From assembly GCA_012064415.1 (NCBI GenBank), contig SSNU01000019.1, forward strand, positions 1 to 64,000: a stretch of DNA of 64,000 nt. Reading direction: 5' to 3'. Made by a program: the position numbers and the translations under genes. The stretch is from Gyrodactylus bullatarudis (Eukaryota; Platyhelminthes; Monogenea; Gyrodactylidea; Gyrodactylidae). Position 1 is the first letter of the stretch, and every line of letters starts with the position of its first letter. Shown piece by piece: positions 36,001 to 48,200 of the stretch. The notes under the pieces were generated by a model. It saw only the letters and a program-made list of their open reading frames with translations. It was not told the DNA's origin and made no database searches.

Positions 36001-39000
36001 ATTCTTGATCAAATTCGATTTCTTGATGAAAAAATTAAGAATTTTGTAAAAATCATAAATTCCGATCTTCATATTAACTAGGTGTATATTACAGTGGATC
36101 CAGTCGAATAAACAATTTTTGCCCTTGAAATTTAAAAAGGAATCTCTATTATTTAGACTTAGAAAGTTTTACATGGACAACCCATAATTTTGAACAAAGT
36201 AGTTCTTGAATACTATTCAGCATAGACTTTCTTCTGGCTACCCTAAAAGAATAAGGGTTCTATAGTATTATTAGTCAGGCAACGAGAATTCAAGAAACAT
36301 TTTCCAACTGTAAATTATCTACTGGGATTTCTTCTCATGTTTAATTAGAAAAAGTCAAAAGTTCAATAATCTATGTGTACTTTCCAGTATGGAATGTGCA
36401 AAATTCCTTGAAAAATTGGAAAAAGTCAAAATTATCATCATTATACCTTTAGCGAAGATTTTAATAGAGTAATTGTGATACAGTACTTAGGGGGTGTCAT
36501 GAGAAAGCTATATATGGGTATATTCATTTATATACAATCTATAATAATAAACTTATGAAAAAAGAAGATGATGAGTTTATTCTAATCATACATTTGTCCT
36601 AAAATAAAATTTCTCATCTTGTGATTTGAAAAAAAGAAGAAAATTCTAGTCAGATTATTTCTCTTTGGTTTTTTTTGCGTGGACTGGTTGATGTTGTATT
36701 AAAAAAATACAATATATAATACATATATATATCAAAAATCTTTTTTTCTTCTAGGTGTCGTGGATGAATCATGGTGATTTCTTTCACACGAGACCATCTA
36801 TACTACCTATTCTGATAATTTTGTTTTGAATTCAATTATTAAGTTACTCTTTTTGGATGTCTGTCTGGGTAGGAACGCTAGGGTAAACTGGATATCCAAA
36901 GGAATTGATTCACTCTGCATTAGAGAGTCGCTCTTCTTGAAAAGAATTAGCAAAACTAACTCAGTAATGAAGAAGATCTGAGCCTTTTCTTCATCTTTGT
37001 GTGTGATAGCTAATAGAAAATTAGATTGGGGAACTAGGCTAGAGTGAACAACTCATGACACCAGTTACTATTCTCATAGAATTTAGTTTCCAGATGATGT
37101 TTGGCATATTTTATTGAAAAAGAAAAATCAATTTACGTTATGGTTATGCCCATAATTTCTTGTCATAGAGAAAAGAATTTTATTCTGTGCTTCACTTTAA
37201 ATTCACAAGTTTCTATATAAAAAAAGTTTATCTATAAATTTTGAACACACTTGGGCAAGTCAATAATTTTCTCAAGTAAAAACCTTTACCCTACTCTGTA
37301 GTAAAGTTCTTATTATTTGGGTTTTGGTGCAGAGGAATAAGAGCATTTATCATCTCTAATTCGATGCGGAGAGGCCACACTTCTAGCCTCAGAGTTAAGA
37401 CTCAAGTAAAGAAACGAGAAAAGAACAAGATTATCGTTGATTCCCTCTTCACTGCTTAAAATCTTATTTCATCCATAGATTTCATAAATTTAAATCTGTT
37501 TAAATTATCATTAATTTTCTATTTTATTTTGCAGAAAAGAAGATACAGTCACTCTTCAAGCTGACGGCGTTATTGACCAAGATGTCGACGATCTTAACAA
37601 TCGAGAGAGTGATTTGAGTAAGTCTCCCTTCCATAACCTTTGCTGGTAAATTGAAAAAATAACCTTCTTGGATGATTTGAGCTTATTTTATGTGTACACA
37701 TGTTTTTACCAAAACACTGATTCGATTGGGGATTTAGGCATTGCTGAGTGGACGAATAACATCCGTAAGTGAAACTACTGATGAAAGTGTACTGACTTAC
37801 TTCATGATTAATGTAAAAAACCCAAGTTAAACAATTCCTCATTTAGATTGTTAATAAACCAAAACCTTACCCATTTCAGTTTTATTTCAATTAGAGTCTA
37901 TTTAAAACACTCTTTCTTTCCAGATTATAAAAAGAAAAACACTTTTTATCGAATCAGATTCAAAAATACATCAATGTTAATTATAATTATTAAAACGTCA
38001 AGTTCATTCTTCGATTATGAGCGTACCAAAGTGAACAAAAGAAATGATCTCGACTTGGTACATTTTCAGTTTATCAACACTCAATGTATTACTAATTTTT
38101 CTCTGTACTCAACTGTGTTATAATTAGTAGGGCCTCAAAAAGTCTCAGAGTTTATAAAGTTATAAAGTATCATTTATTCTTATTAGGTCATAGAATAATA
38201 ATACCTCATTTGATCTTTTAAATTATAAGCTCTAATTGATCCTGAAATCTGTCAAACTAATAATAGAGTTAAAGAGGTTCGAAAATATGGAAAAATGAAC
38301 ATTTATGTCCATCGGCACTGAAAAAGTTAAACAAGAGTTAAGCAATTTTTTCATAACTGTTGATAATGTTGTTTCATTTTTTAAGAGATTGAACAATAAA
38401 AAGGTCTCAAACAGTAACTCCTGTACTTTATTGTTTTGAACGACTGATTTTCTATGCTTTTTGCATTTCTTTAAAGAAGATATGAAATTCATTAAGGAAG
38501 TTGTTACCGTTAACCTTGTTATCCTTGATAGTTTCAAGACTCCCTGGCAATTCAGTTAATAGTAACAAGTAAAAATGAAGTCCTATTACATTTTACGTAG
38601 AGAAATTTATGATAATTAGGAAAATTTTAACGATCTCAGGCAAAGTGGGATCAGAATGTTTTTCATTTCAAGTTTCAAAAATGAATTTTTCTTGGCATAA
38701 AGGGAGACTACTGTATTTGATAAAGGCATTTGAACTAAAAATTACCATAATATCGAATGTAAAAAGTAGTGTATTTCTATAATTAGTCTTATTATAACAA
38801 AGATAACTTTAAGTACATGTTTTACTTTTCTAAAAATAAATATTATATTCAATTTGACTATACGCAATCCTCCTTTTTCATGCAACAGACACTTCTAGAA
38901 AGTAAGAACGTCTCTATCTTTATTTCATATTAAACTCTCATAACAAAAACTGGTGAAATAAACTTGAGATAAGAAGCAACAGCACATTAGATTACTCAAT

Positions 39001-39615
39001 TCTGTAGTCATTGATAGCTTTTTTACAAATTACCCGCCTTCATTAAAACTAAACTGCTTGCATATTCAGATTTTATGAAGCCTTTTCTTCTGTCTCTAAA
39101 GATAGAGATATAAGAGACCATAATAATCTATTTTTATTGATCCTCCTTAGTTGTAATACATATCATCATACTTCTTACATCCTTATTAGTTGAGATTTTG
39201 TTATTTTAACCGCGGTGATCATTTGTTCTCCATTTGGACGGTAATGCGTAACAATAATTTGGCCAAATAATCCCAACGCTTCTTGCTTAACTCTTACAAC
39301 TTTTAAAAATCCAAGCGACAATAGATTCTCAAGTTTCTTTTTTTAACAGAAAACTTGATTGATTTGAAAAGTATTAATCTCTTTTATTTTCTAGTTAAAA
39401 TTATAGATGAATTTAATGATACTGGATCCTTCCTATCGGAGTACACTAAGCATACTCAAGATACCTATTTTACAGCTGCAACTATTTTCAGTAAAAATAA
39501 TAAATCCAATAATAAGAATATTATCTGTCATCCGGAAACAAGATACCAGATAAATCCTGTCTTTTATAATGCATATTCTCCTCTGTTAACATCGGGAAGA
39601 AATACTCTTGTTTGA
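27018..39615 (+). CDS. Multi-Ig single-pass receptor, possibly a divergent L1CAM-like adhesion molecule
   Basis: Exons join in phase: 27018-27066, 27095-28558, 28662-28900, 29198-29513, 34773-34956, 37535-37617, 37738-37764 and 39395-39615, totalling 2583 nt (860 aa plus stop). All introns are GT-AG, the first only 28 nt. Residues 1-20 are a signal peptide. Exon 2 encodes about four Ig-like folds (closing motifs SGLYSC, SGHYSIIC, SDAGKYRLKV, and LWIDCRA with SLGLKISNIDEN). Exons 3-4 are an acidic, Lys/Glu-rich stalk. Exon 5 gives the transmembrane helix (LSWIAALILGILALIIITAV) and a KKKNKK stop-transfer. The cytoplasmic tail (about 140 aa) includes DEFNDTGSFLSEYT, resembling the ankyrin-binding FNEDGSFIGQY motif of L1/neuroglian proteins. 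FN3 repeats are absent, so orthology is unproven. Large introns hold transposons. Confidence 0.78.
30013..30258 (-). pseudogene. Possible Penelope-like element remnant inside an intron
   Basis: An 81-codon minus-strand frame reads SYFEGFKILHSTHKYYAQFK, followed by a basic segment and ILNIERIPNLNHGFK. The pattern of a Phe/Ile-Leu-H...Tyr-Tyr-x-R/K region followed by LN...IP.LN resembles the stretch after the GIY-YIG domain in arthropod Penelope-like elements. There is no catalytic motif here. It sits in intron 4 of the Ig receptor gene on the opposite strand. Confidence 0.35.
33915..34648. mobile_element. Foldback element, copy C (most complete)
   Basis: The left arm begins TTAATATGAAGATGGGAATT and runs for about 300 nt. 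The right arm mirrors it and ends AAACTCCCATCTCCATTTTATTGACTAGG. Matching internal blocks include TCATCAAGAAATCGAA, TTGAAATCTTGAAGTAGCGCCAAATT and TTGATTTCAATGTGAGAAAGTGATCAAA. The two arms cover most of the element, so it can fold almost entirely into one hairpin. Located in intron 4 of the Ig receptor gene. It has no coding capacity. Confidence 0.8.
35815..36095. repeat. Foldback family half-copy D
   Basis: This is equivalent to the right arm of the copy at 33915-34648: GATCACTCTCTCACACTGAA, CTACTTCAAGATTTC, TCAAATTCGATTTCTTGATG and the end ATCTTCATATTAACTAGGTG. It is preceded by a C(10) run at 35815-35824. Located in intron 5 of the Ig receptor gene. Confidence 0.7.
38232..38570 (-). repeat. 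Dispersed repeat with a decayed reading frame
   Basis: The minus-strand sequence has two relatives in the window. Its 38505-38570 part (GAGTCTTGAAACTATCAAGG, then AACAAGGTTAACGGTAACA) matches the core of the MITE at 11898-12121. Its 38400-38470 part (AATCAGTCGTTCAAA and CTCTTAAAAAATGAAA) matches 51020-51105 on the plus strand. A 101-codon open frame covers it but no domain was recognised. It lies in the last intron of the Ig receptor gene. Confidence 0.5.
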
Positions 39616-41333
39616 AAGCAATGAAACCTTAACCCCGAAGAAAACCCCAGAGGTCAGAAACTACTGTATTAATTTTTTTTCATTTCGCGCCCATATTAAC
39701 ATTATTAACCATTGGAAAAAACATTTCAGCTTTTCAGAAAATTTTTTGTATGCTTTATTTATTTATACTATGCAAAATAAACTCGAATGAATATGTATTG
39801 TTTTCAACATTTTGTTAAGATTATTTTAAATTATATTTTACGTACAATAATCATGAATATATATACAGATTTAAATAGTGTCAAAGTTCCTTTTTCAGTA
39901 AAAATTTTTTGTTATTTCTTTCAAGTAAATCTCAGCTTCTATCATCCGGAAAAATTTTCATCCTGTTAATATTAAAATTTAACCAGTAGATAGATAGGTT
40001 TTGAACCACATGTTTTATACATCATTCGAATTCCCAATTAGATACTGACCCAGGCTAGATATCCATAATTGGCAAAATCCATCACTATTGGGTTATTCTA
40101 TTACAATTATTAATCTACCCAATAATCACATGTCCTATTTAAAAATCCACAAAAAAGAAATAGATTAATTAATCTGATTGGCTCTTTTCATTGACCATTA
40201 AAGGATAAGAAGTATATAACTTTTCACACTAAACTGGATTTGATACATAAATAATAAAATCATGACTACTCATTCATTTTTCATTGTTTGAATAAAGGGA
40301 CCACACTAGAGGAGAGTTTTTTTTAACACAAATAAATATGCTGTAGACATTCAAATGTAAAGCATTGCCAAGTTGAGGATTTCTCATAGGGTTGAGACTA
40401 ATAATTATTGTATTCCTGAAATTTTCAAAGTGTGCCCAGCCATTTGAATCCTCCCTTCTAAGCTGAGAAAGTTTAATTCAGCTCAGTAGTTGGCCATTGA
40501 AGGTTAAACTGAAAATAAGATAATCTTTGGGCTACAGCGTTCTATGTGTTTATTTTAAAAACCTTTAAGTTTAAATTTTTTGCAAGACCTCATCTGAATT
40601 TTATTATTTGAGAAGAGGAGAGAATTTTGTTTATTTAAATGTGTCTAAACTATCGTTTTTCATTGTTTGATTAAAAGTTTCAAACACCAGCCAAGAAATC
40701 GATGCATCAAACAAGAATATATCAAACATTGAATCACTAATAATTTCACCAGAGGGTAGGATTTGTTGAAATTTAATCCAATTTTAATGCTCATATTGTC
40801 GAACTTCTCAAAGAATAATTGTTTACCGTCTAGTGCTTAAAATCAAATTTTGATTAATTTTTGAACGAAGCTATAAGATGAAACCGGTAGAGCCACATTG
40901 GGTCATTTGAAATGAGCTCTTTCAATCACATTTCTGTGATATTTTTGAACTATTTAATTAACCCTAAAAAACCCTGGGACCAATTTATAGTGTATAATAA
41001 AAAAACTGTTTATGGCTTATGAAACCATTCTAATAATATTAATTGAAAATCCTTACATTCAGTAACAACTCTCAATGTTTAAGAGACCTTTGAAAATGGC
41101 AGTCTTTTCAGAACTATTGTGAAATCTAAAAAAATAAAAAAAACTTGACCTGGTTAAATTTTATCGAATTTTATGGAGCATTTCTGATATTTTAATTTGA
41201 TCTCACAACTCTGAAAAGTCAAAATTCAAAAACTGCCTATATTTTTAATAGAATTAATAAAAAGAATCTTGTATTAAGATGAACGTGTATATACAATGTA
41301 TATTATACATTTCAGATGTAAAAGAGAAAAAAT
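39616..41333. other. Intergenic interval, no gene seen
   Basis: Spans the downstream end of the Ig receptor gene to the CAP gene stop. A CAGGCTAGATATCCATAATTGGCAAAATCCATC repeat near 40050 recurs near 59288. An A/T-rich direct block near 40958 resembles the TTAACCCTTAAA MITE end. Confidence 0.4.
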
Positions 41334-42072
41334 TCATTGTTCAAAGGCTTTCTTATAGGGCTTCTCGTTGTCTTGGCATCTTTTCGAGTATACACAAACC
41401 ACAAAGTAAGGTAAATTAATCTCTGAACAGTTCATATATGAACAAGCCATGTGATATGTGTTCGAGCAGATAATCTGTAACAGAGTAAGATATATTTAGT
41501 AAATTTTATTATATGGAAAAAAATTTTAAAACTACTTTAAAGTAAATAGTGACAATAATAAATTATTAAAGATGTTTTTAATTTCAATAATTTTTTTCGC
41601 TTACATTCTTAAAGGACAAACAATCATTGGTTTCATCCAGACACTCGTTCAAATCATAACTATATTTGATATAGGTTTGATACCATAATTTACTGGCTCT
41701 AAAGAATAGACCAAATCAATTGTAGATCGACGCACGTCTCCAAATTTGTAACCAAGGCCAGATTAAAGGAATATTCTATCGAGTCCTTAAAGGAGACATT
41801 ATAGACTTGGCAAAACTTTGCAATTCTATCGACGATAGGCTGTAATTTCCGCGAGTATTCCTATTAAAAGTATTCCCAATCAAAATCTAACAAACCAAAA
41901 ATCTGATTCTCTCCGATTTTGGCTGACCTGAAATATTACCGTTATTTATTCGATCCCTGATTTTATTATGAAAATCCAGCATCTTCTTGTTGAAATTTTC
42001 AGATGAAAAAGTCCACGTAAGAATGGATAAAATGATGAAATATGACAAAAACATTCTTCTATCTAGTTTCAT
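41334..42072 (-). CDS. CAP-superfamily (SCP/CRISP-like) secreted protein
   Basis: Four exons join in phase: 42072-41896, 41860-41736, 41698-41605 and 41474-41334 (stop TGA 41334-41336), with introns of 35, 37 and 130 nt. The product is 178 aa. Residues 1-23 form a signal peptide (FLSYFIILSILTW core). The CAP signature follows: FHNKIRDRINNG with the first active-site His, GQP, the IRFLEYSRKLQPIVDRIAKF helix (normally W-D-x-E-L-A-x-x-A), then ASKLWYQTYIKY, and the C-terminal YFVVCVYS, corresponding to the CRISP signature 2 (Y-x-V-C-x-Y). The position normally occupied by H-[FY]-T-Q reads CLSFKN, so the second active-site His is missing. About ten cysteines suggest disulphides. CAP proteins are secreted and found in tissues as well as venoms and saliva; no toxin role can be inferred here. 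Confidence 0.75.
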
Positions 42073-42224
42073 AAATATTTCAATGAAAATAGTATTTTCA
42101 ACTCAAAATATATTTGTATGTTTAATTGTAATGACTTATAAGTAGTTATGTATTTATAAAAAATAAAACAAACGATCTTAAAATTAATCGAGATTTATTC
42201 TAAAATAAAGTTTCAATTAAAGAG

Positions 42225-45200
42225 CTATTTCTGATTTGAGGAATCAGTAGGCATAAGCCGAGTAGACAGGATACTTCCAACTCGACTTCGAGATTTAGCA
42301 ATGAAATTGTCCGCATTCAAAGGAGGGCCAGCATGAGAAGGTGTCGAATTCCGAACACTTGAAGACATAAGACCTTGATTGATATTCGAAGAATGACTGA
42401 ACAAATCTTTCTTGGGAATCTTTGTGGCCAAAAGACAATTTAGCCTCTAAATTGATAAAAACAATCATTCAATTCCACGGATTTCAAAAATAAATCGACA
42501 AACCTCGTATAATTTATTTGGAATGGTTGTCAAGCCAATGGCTGTAAGAATTAAGCAGATACTTGCCAATCTATTATGCTTGAAATCAGTTTTGATATCT
42601 GGTGTTATAGCTTGGATCACTGCAAAATATTCAAGTTTTATATTTCAATAGCACATAAGAATTTGTATTTCATTCACGTTTTGTAATTTTGGTCAATCAA
42701 TGACTATTCCCAAATCTTAATTTAATGAACGTTGCAAATTTGTAATTCAAACAAAAATTTGAAATATTTACCATATGTAACAGGTATGATGCCGGCCAAG
42801 ATAAGATTTCGCATAACTTTAAACGCCAACATTCTGCTAAACTGATAAGTGACGATGAACATGACGCCAGTTAAACAACAGAGGAAAATATCCTTCCAGA
42901 TGACTTTGTCGAAGCTGATCGGTTCAAAATTTGTAAATACGCTAAGTGAAAGGAATAGGGGCCAGGTGAAGATAATATTGAACAGTCCAATCACTGAGAA
43001 GCACCCACAATGTTGGCCAATACTTGGCATGGGTAGCATCTTCTTTGTCAAGACCTATAGATGAAGAAATTTGATTCCTAATGTCATGACCAGAGCCTCA
43101 AAAACGACTATTTTTACTAAATTGCACAAGAAGTTGTATGGCTTTAAAAATGATAATAAAAGGTTCTAAAGTTGCATAGTACCCTGGGTTGCGAAGCTAT
43201 AACCTACCAAAATTAACTATTCTTAAACTACTGTTTATTTTGATACTATTTCAACTTTTAAATAGCTATTTTTAGTAACTTAAATTCCCATGCCATGTTT
43301 AGTTATAATCCCTAATTCTGAAATCTCGACCAATCAGATTATGCTAAATTTATCGATACAATCGAAAATTGAGCGTGGTGAATCATTTTTCGATTACCTT
43401 ACCACGTTTCAAAAAGCTGAAAAGTTCAAAAAGCAATGAATTCACTGTAATATGCGATCGAATGTATTACTTCGTAGAAATTTCAAAACCGATAGATTTG
43501 ACATGATGAAGATTTTTAATAAAAATTTTCAATAAAATGATTAATTATTAATTTTCAGATCCCATTACTTTTGAGTAGATCATAAAATATACTAAAAATG
43601 GTCATTTATTCTATCGTTTGTATACTATTTTGCGATTTTTAAGCTACTATTTTTGAGGCTTTGGTCATGACTTTATATTTTTTGGAAATATATCTCACAA
43701 GAAAAACATTTGATTAATCTTAAAGGACTCAAAAATTAAACCCTTATCTGGGTTCAGTATGAAGAAAGAAAAACATCTCTTTTCAGTGGAAATTTTGCTT
43801 GCAGATTCATCAATTTTTCTGTTCTTTTTGTATATTGTAATAAGCCTGAACACAAAATTTTATCATTTTTTCTAATTCAGACTTAAGAATCAAAAAATAT
43901 TTTTTTAATTAAAAAATAAAAGCTAAAAATTAACTTACAGAAAAAAGGGGAAAGATAACCACAGCTTGGGTTAGCAAAACTTTATCAATCAGATCATCTT
44001 TCTGCGTGTGTATATTCAAAATTACTCCACTAGCCGCGAGTATAAAGCCGATTATCTGATTTAAAATAAAAAATAAATTATTGTTACAAACTTCTGTAAG
44101 AGACAGAAACAAACCCTGGAAGATGAAAACTGCTTATGTAGTATAATCCAGCTGAATAGGTAATTGACACAAGGCATTACTGATATTATTGTAACAATAT
44201 CGATTCTACCTATTCTCCACAACGACCTACAGAAGCAATTCAGGAAGAAATTCCACATGAACAAGAGGAAGAATGTTCTGGCGAATAGCTTGGCCAACTT
44301 GGGCTGCTCTGATGTGAGTATATGAAAATGTTCTCTAAAAAAATATGTTTTTATATTTCAAATTCATTAAAAAGAATACGTGAATAATAAAGACTTTTAG
44401 GAAATATGCTTTTTATATGCCAAAAAAACTGTGAAAATGCTAGAAATAATTTCTTTTTTGAAAAAATCAATCAGTATTCTTATCATAAATAACCTTAAAC
44501 GCTATTTCTGGGCAATATTTTTTAACAAGCTTATCACTTGTGTTGATTTTTAGATGATCTTTGTATATGCTTAGAAACAGAAGACATCATAAAACTTTCA
44601 ATTAAAATTTAAGATTCCAAACTTTAGTTTTCATGTTTCTTATTGGATGATCCTAAAACTCATTTAAAGTAAAAAACTCTTCAATAGCGTAGCAATACAA
44701 TCCTTCATTATCTGAACAATCTATTTGAAACAAGATTAAATATTAGTTACTATACACAAAATGAGAGAAGGCTTGTGTCTTTCATTCAAATAGTCTGATT
44801 ACATTATATTCATGTTGACATCAAAATAGTTTAAAAAATTCTTTATTCACTAAGGCTGAAAATAATCAAAAATATTCCAAATATGCTAAAGCATAATTTT
44901 GGATGCCCTGGTTATTAGAGAGCAGCGTTAGAATCAGAAAGAAATACGGAATCTATTAATGCAATTGAGATTTGTTTAGAGTAATTTGCGAATTTTTCTT
45001 TAGTACTTATTACTCACATGAAGCTAGATTGATCTAATTTTAGAATGAATTTGGCTAATATCACGTAGACTGGATAAACCAGAATGAGGGAACTGATCAC
45101 AATATAAGCAAGAAATGTTGGTGCATACACGTCAAATTCTTGCGGCTAAAAGAATATAAATAATGAATTATTAATAATCTTTGCTTAATTTTTATCATAT

Positions 45201-48200
45201 AGAATTCTGTACATTTCGAATACATAGGAAGTGTTCGTCTGAACAAAGAATCTATCTCAAAACTTTTATTGATTACTCATGATTCATGTTTAAAAAATTT
45301 GACGATCTTCTAAATTCAGATTTTTTGGGAACTAAGGATAAGTGCTTTAATTTTTTATTAAACATCTTGCCTTACAGACAAGACTAAGAGTGTATCTAAT
45401 TTACAAGCTAGTATGGAAACAAACCAAACAGTCAAGGCATAGACACGTTTCGTCTTTGATGAGACTCTTCGTAGCCGAGAATCGAACCAGGGTCATTAGC
45501 ATTGAAAGTTCAACACTGGACCAACTTCCCCTGTCTATCTTGACACTTGATTTTTATTTCAAGATTTCAAGAAGTATCATTTATTTCGATACGAATTAAT
45601 GGGAGAACTATTATATGTGAAGATTGTTTAGACTTGAAATCTTCAATAAATACTACCGTAGTAAGTGTAGATTTAATAACTGAAATACCTCGTCTAAATT
45701 CTCGGTACTGAAACTATCTTCTCCAGTGGGATGACGTCTGGGTGTATTCCAATTTTATCTACTTTTACAAATATTCAATAAATTTCTGTATTGTTATTAA
45801 ATCTATATATACAGTCTATATACTATTATACACCTAGTTACTATGAATATGGAAAGTTATGATTATTACAAAATTCTCAATCTTTTGATCGAATTTGATG
45901 AAGAATATGAATTTGGCGCAAACTCGAGATTTTAAACATTCCATGATTTCCTTAAAAAATGATTATATTATTTCAAAATTTATTTTCTTCTTTTGATGAA
46001 TGTTGGCCTCATGATCTTGATTCCAAAAAATCTTGATCAAATTCGATTTCTTAATGGAAAAATTGGAGAATTTTGTAAAAATAATAATAACTACTTGTCT
46101 TTATACAGGTAAAAGCTCCGATTCGTTGATACATTGAATCATTTTTTGAATCACATTTTGTTATACACCTATATATGTACGATATATGAGTATGTAATAC
46201 ATACTATGTATGCCTAGATTTATTGTATCATGAAATAATGTACAATGTACATAGATTAATGATGTTAGGATTTAGTAATATGATGTTTTATCTAGGTATA
46301 GATAACATTTTTAACTTATTTGTGTTTTTACGACATCCTCAATGAGTCTAGAGTCTAGCTACGCAAAAAGTTTTTTTCTCTCCATTCAAAACAATTTTGT
46401 TGTGACAAAAGAATATGAAGTATAGTTCTTAAAGGAAATTCTTAGGGGAAATTGTCTTTTATAGAAAAAGAAAATTTTTTCTTGAGTCATATTATTAAAA
46501 AATTAACAAGAAGAAATTAATAATGTATGGAAATAATATTAATTTTATATTTACAAAAAACTCAATATAATTCATCAAGGAATAAAATTTGATGAAGAAT
46601 TTTTTAGAAGTTCACGATATGAAGAAAAAATCAATTTTTAACCTTTAAAGGTCCACTTTGATGAAATATCATTATGGAAACTCATTATAATTTATTCAAG
46701 GCTCAGAAAATACTTTATTGGCTACCCTTTCGATAGGAAATTTATTAATCTCTTGGAATACGTAAAGATTTCAGTTATACCATTCGTCAAGCACGTGCTA
46801 CACTTATTCAAAGAAAGTTAGTTTAAAAAAAAATAAACTTAAAACTTTTTTTTGAAAACTTACCTTCTGGGGTCATGGATAATCTTAGTCTGTAGAATTC
46901 AAATCGCCTGAATTCTATCTACTAAAGCTTTGAAGATAGCCAATTTTTTGGATCAAAAAATGACCCAATTGCGTTAAAATCATCGTAGTCAGTGTATTAA
47001 CAAACCATAAGACAGTCAAAAGATTGAACGCGATTCATAATTAAAAATTCTTATGTATGGGCTAAGAAAATTATGGCATATTTCAAAACTAAAATTAGCT
47101 AATCCCTTGCGGTGAGTTTTCATGTCATCGATAATAAAAAGACCAACACGATTCAAGGTAAACTTAGAGAGAAATAAGAGGGGGGGGGGCAACTGTTCTC
47201 TAATTTAACCTAAATTTTTGTTAATTTCAAAGTAAGAGAGTAGAATTACTAGGATCACGAATAGACAAAGAAATCAAATATGCTGAATTTTTTAGAACCC
47301 CTCCCCCATCATCAAGTTATCATGAGATGATAATCGAATTCTGATTTTCAACTCATAGTTCGAGATTTTTTTCTTCCCCACAAAATTATTACGATAGAAA
47401 TATTCACGTAGATTCTCAAATACGTACGAAAATCCAGATAAAATCATAATTGGAAAAGTAGAAAAAGGATATATTAACACCAAATGCACATTTCTCAAAG
47501 GTTCATCAGTAGTTTATCTTTGATAATGATAAAAGTTAAAAGATGAATGAAAATAATAATTTACAAATCATGAAAGAAATAGTAAAAGTTGAAGAAAATT
47601 AGAATAAATGTAAGCTGAAAAAACAACAAAACTCTCCAAAATAAATAGCAACAGTGGAGAGAAAAGTGAAAAAGCTTACATAGGCCAAGGTAGTTGAAGG
47701 TTATAGGAATAATTCTTTTGAACACATAAGTCTGGTTTATTTATGAAGAATTTCTCCTTCACCCAAACGTCTCTACTGTCATCACTCTGGGTTTTGTATA
47801 AAATTGAAAAATTTGAAATTGAAGCCTCATGCCCTTCCTGTCTAAGATGCCTAGTTATCGCTGTATCTTTCTTAACGTGATCGTTCCCTCTAGTTGACAA
47901 CTTTCTTATTGTGCGTCCTATATAAGAAGATCCGCAGCCACATTGAAATTTATAAATCAATAGAGTCTTCTCCTCAGGTCTCAGTAAATCTTTCTGAATC
48001 AAATTGAACAATCTCTGAGTTTTAAATACAATTTTCAATTGTATGTTGGTATTAACCTTTGAGAAATGTACATTTGGTGTTAATATATCCTTTTTCTACT
48101 TTTCCAATAGTAAAATTAGACCTCTTCTTCAAATTCGATTTCTTGATGAAAAATATTGAGTTTTTTGCAAATATAGAAATTCCCATCTTCATATTAACAA

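Noticed and set aside
45467..45531. Functional tRNA gene
   Set aside because: The B box is good, but the ends do not pair into an acceptor stem, so it is listed only as a tRNA-like repeat.
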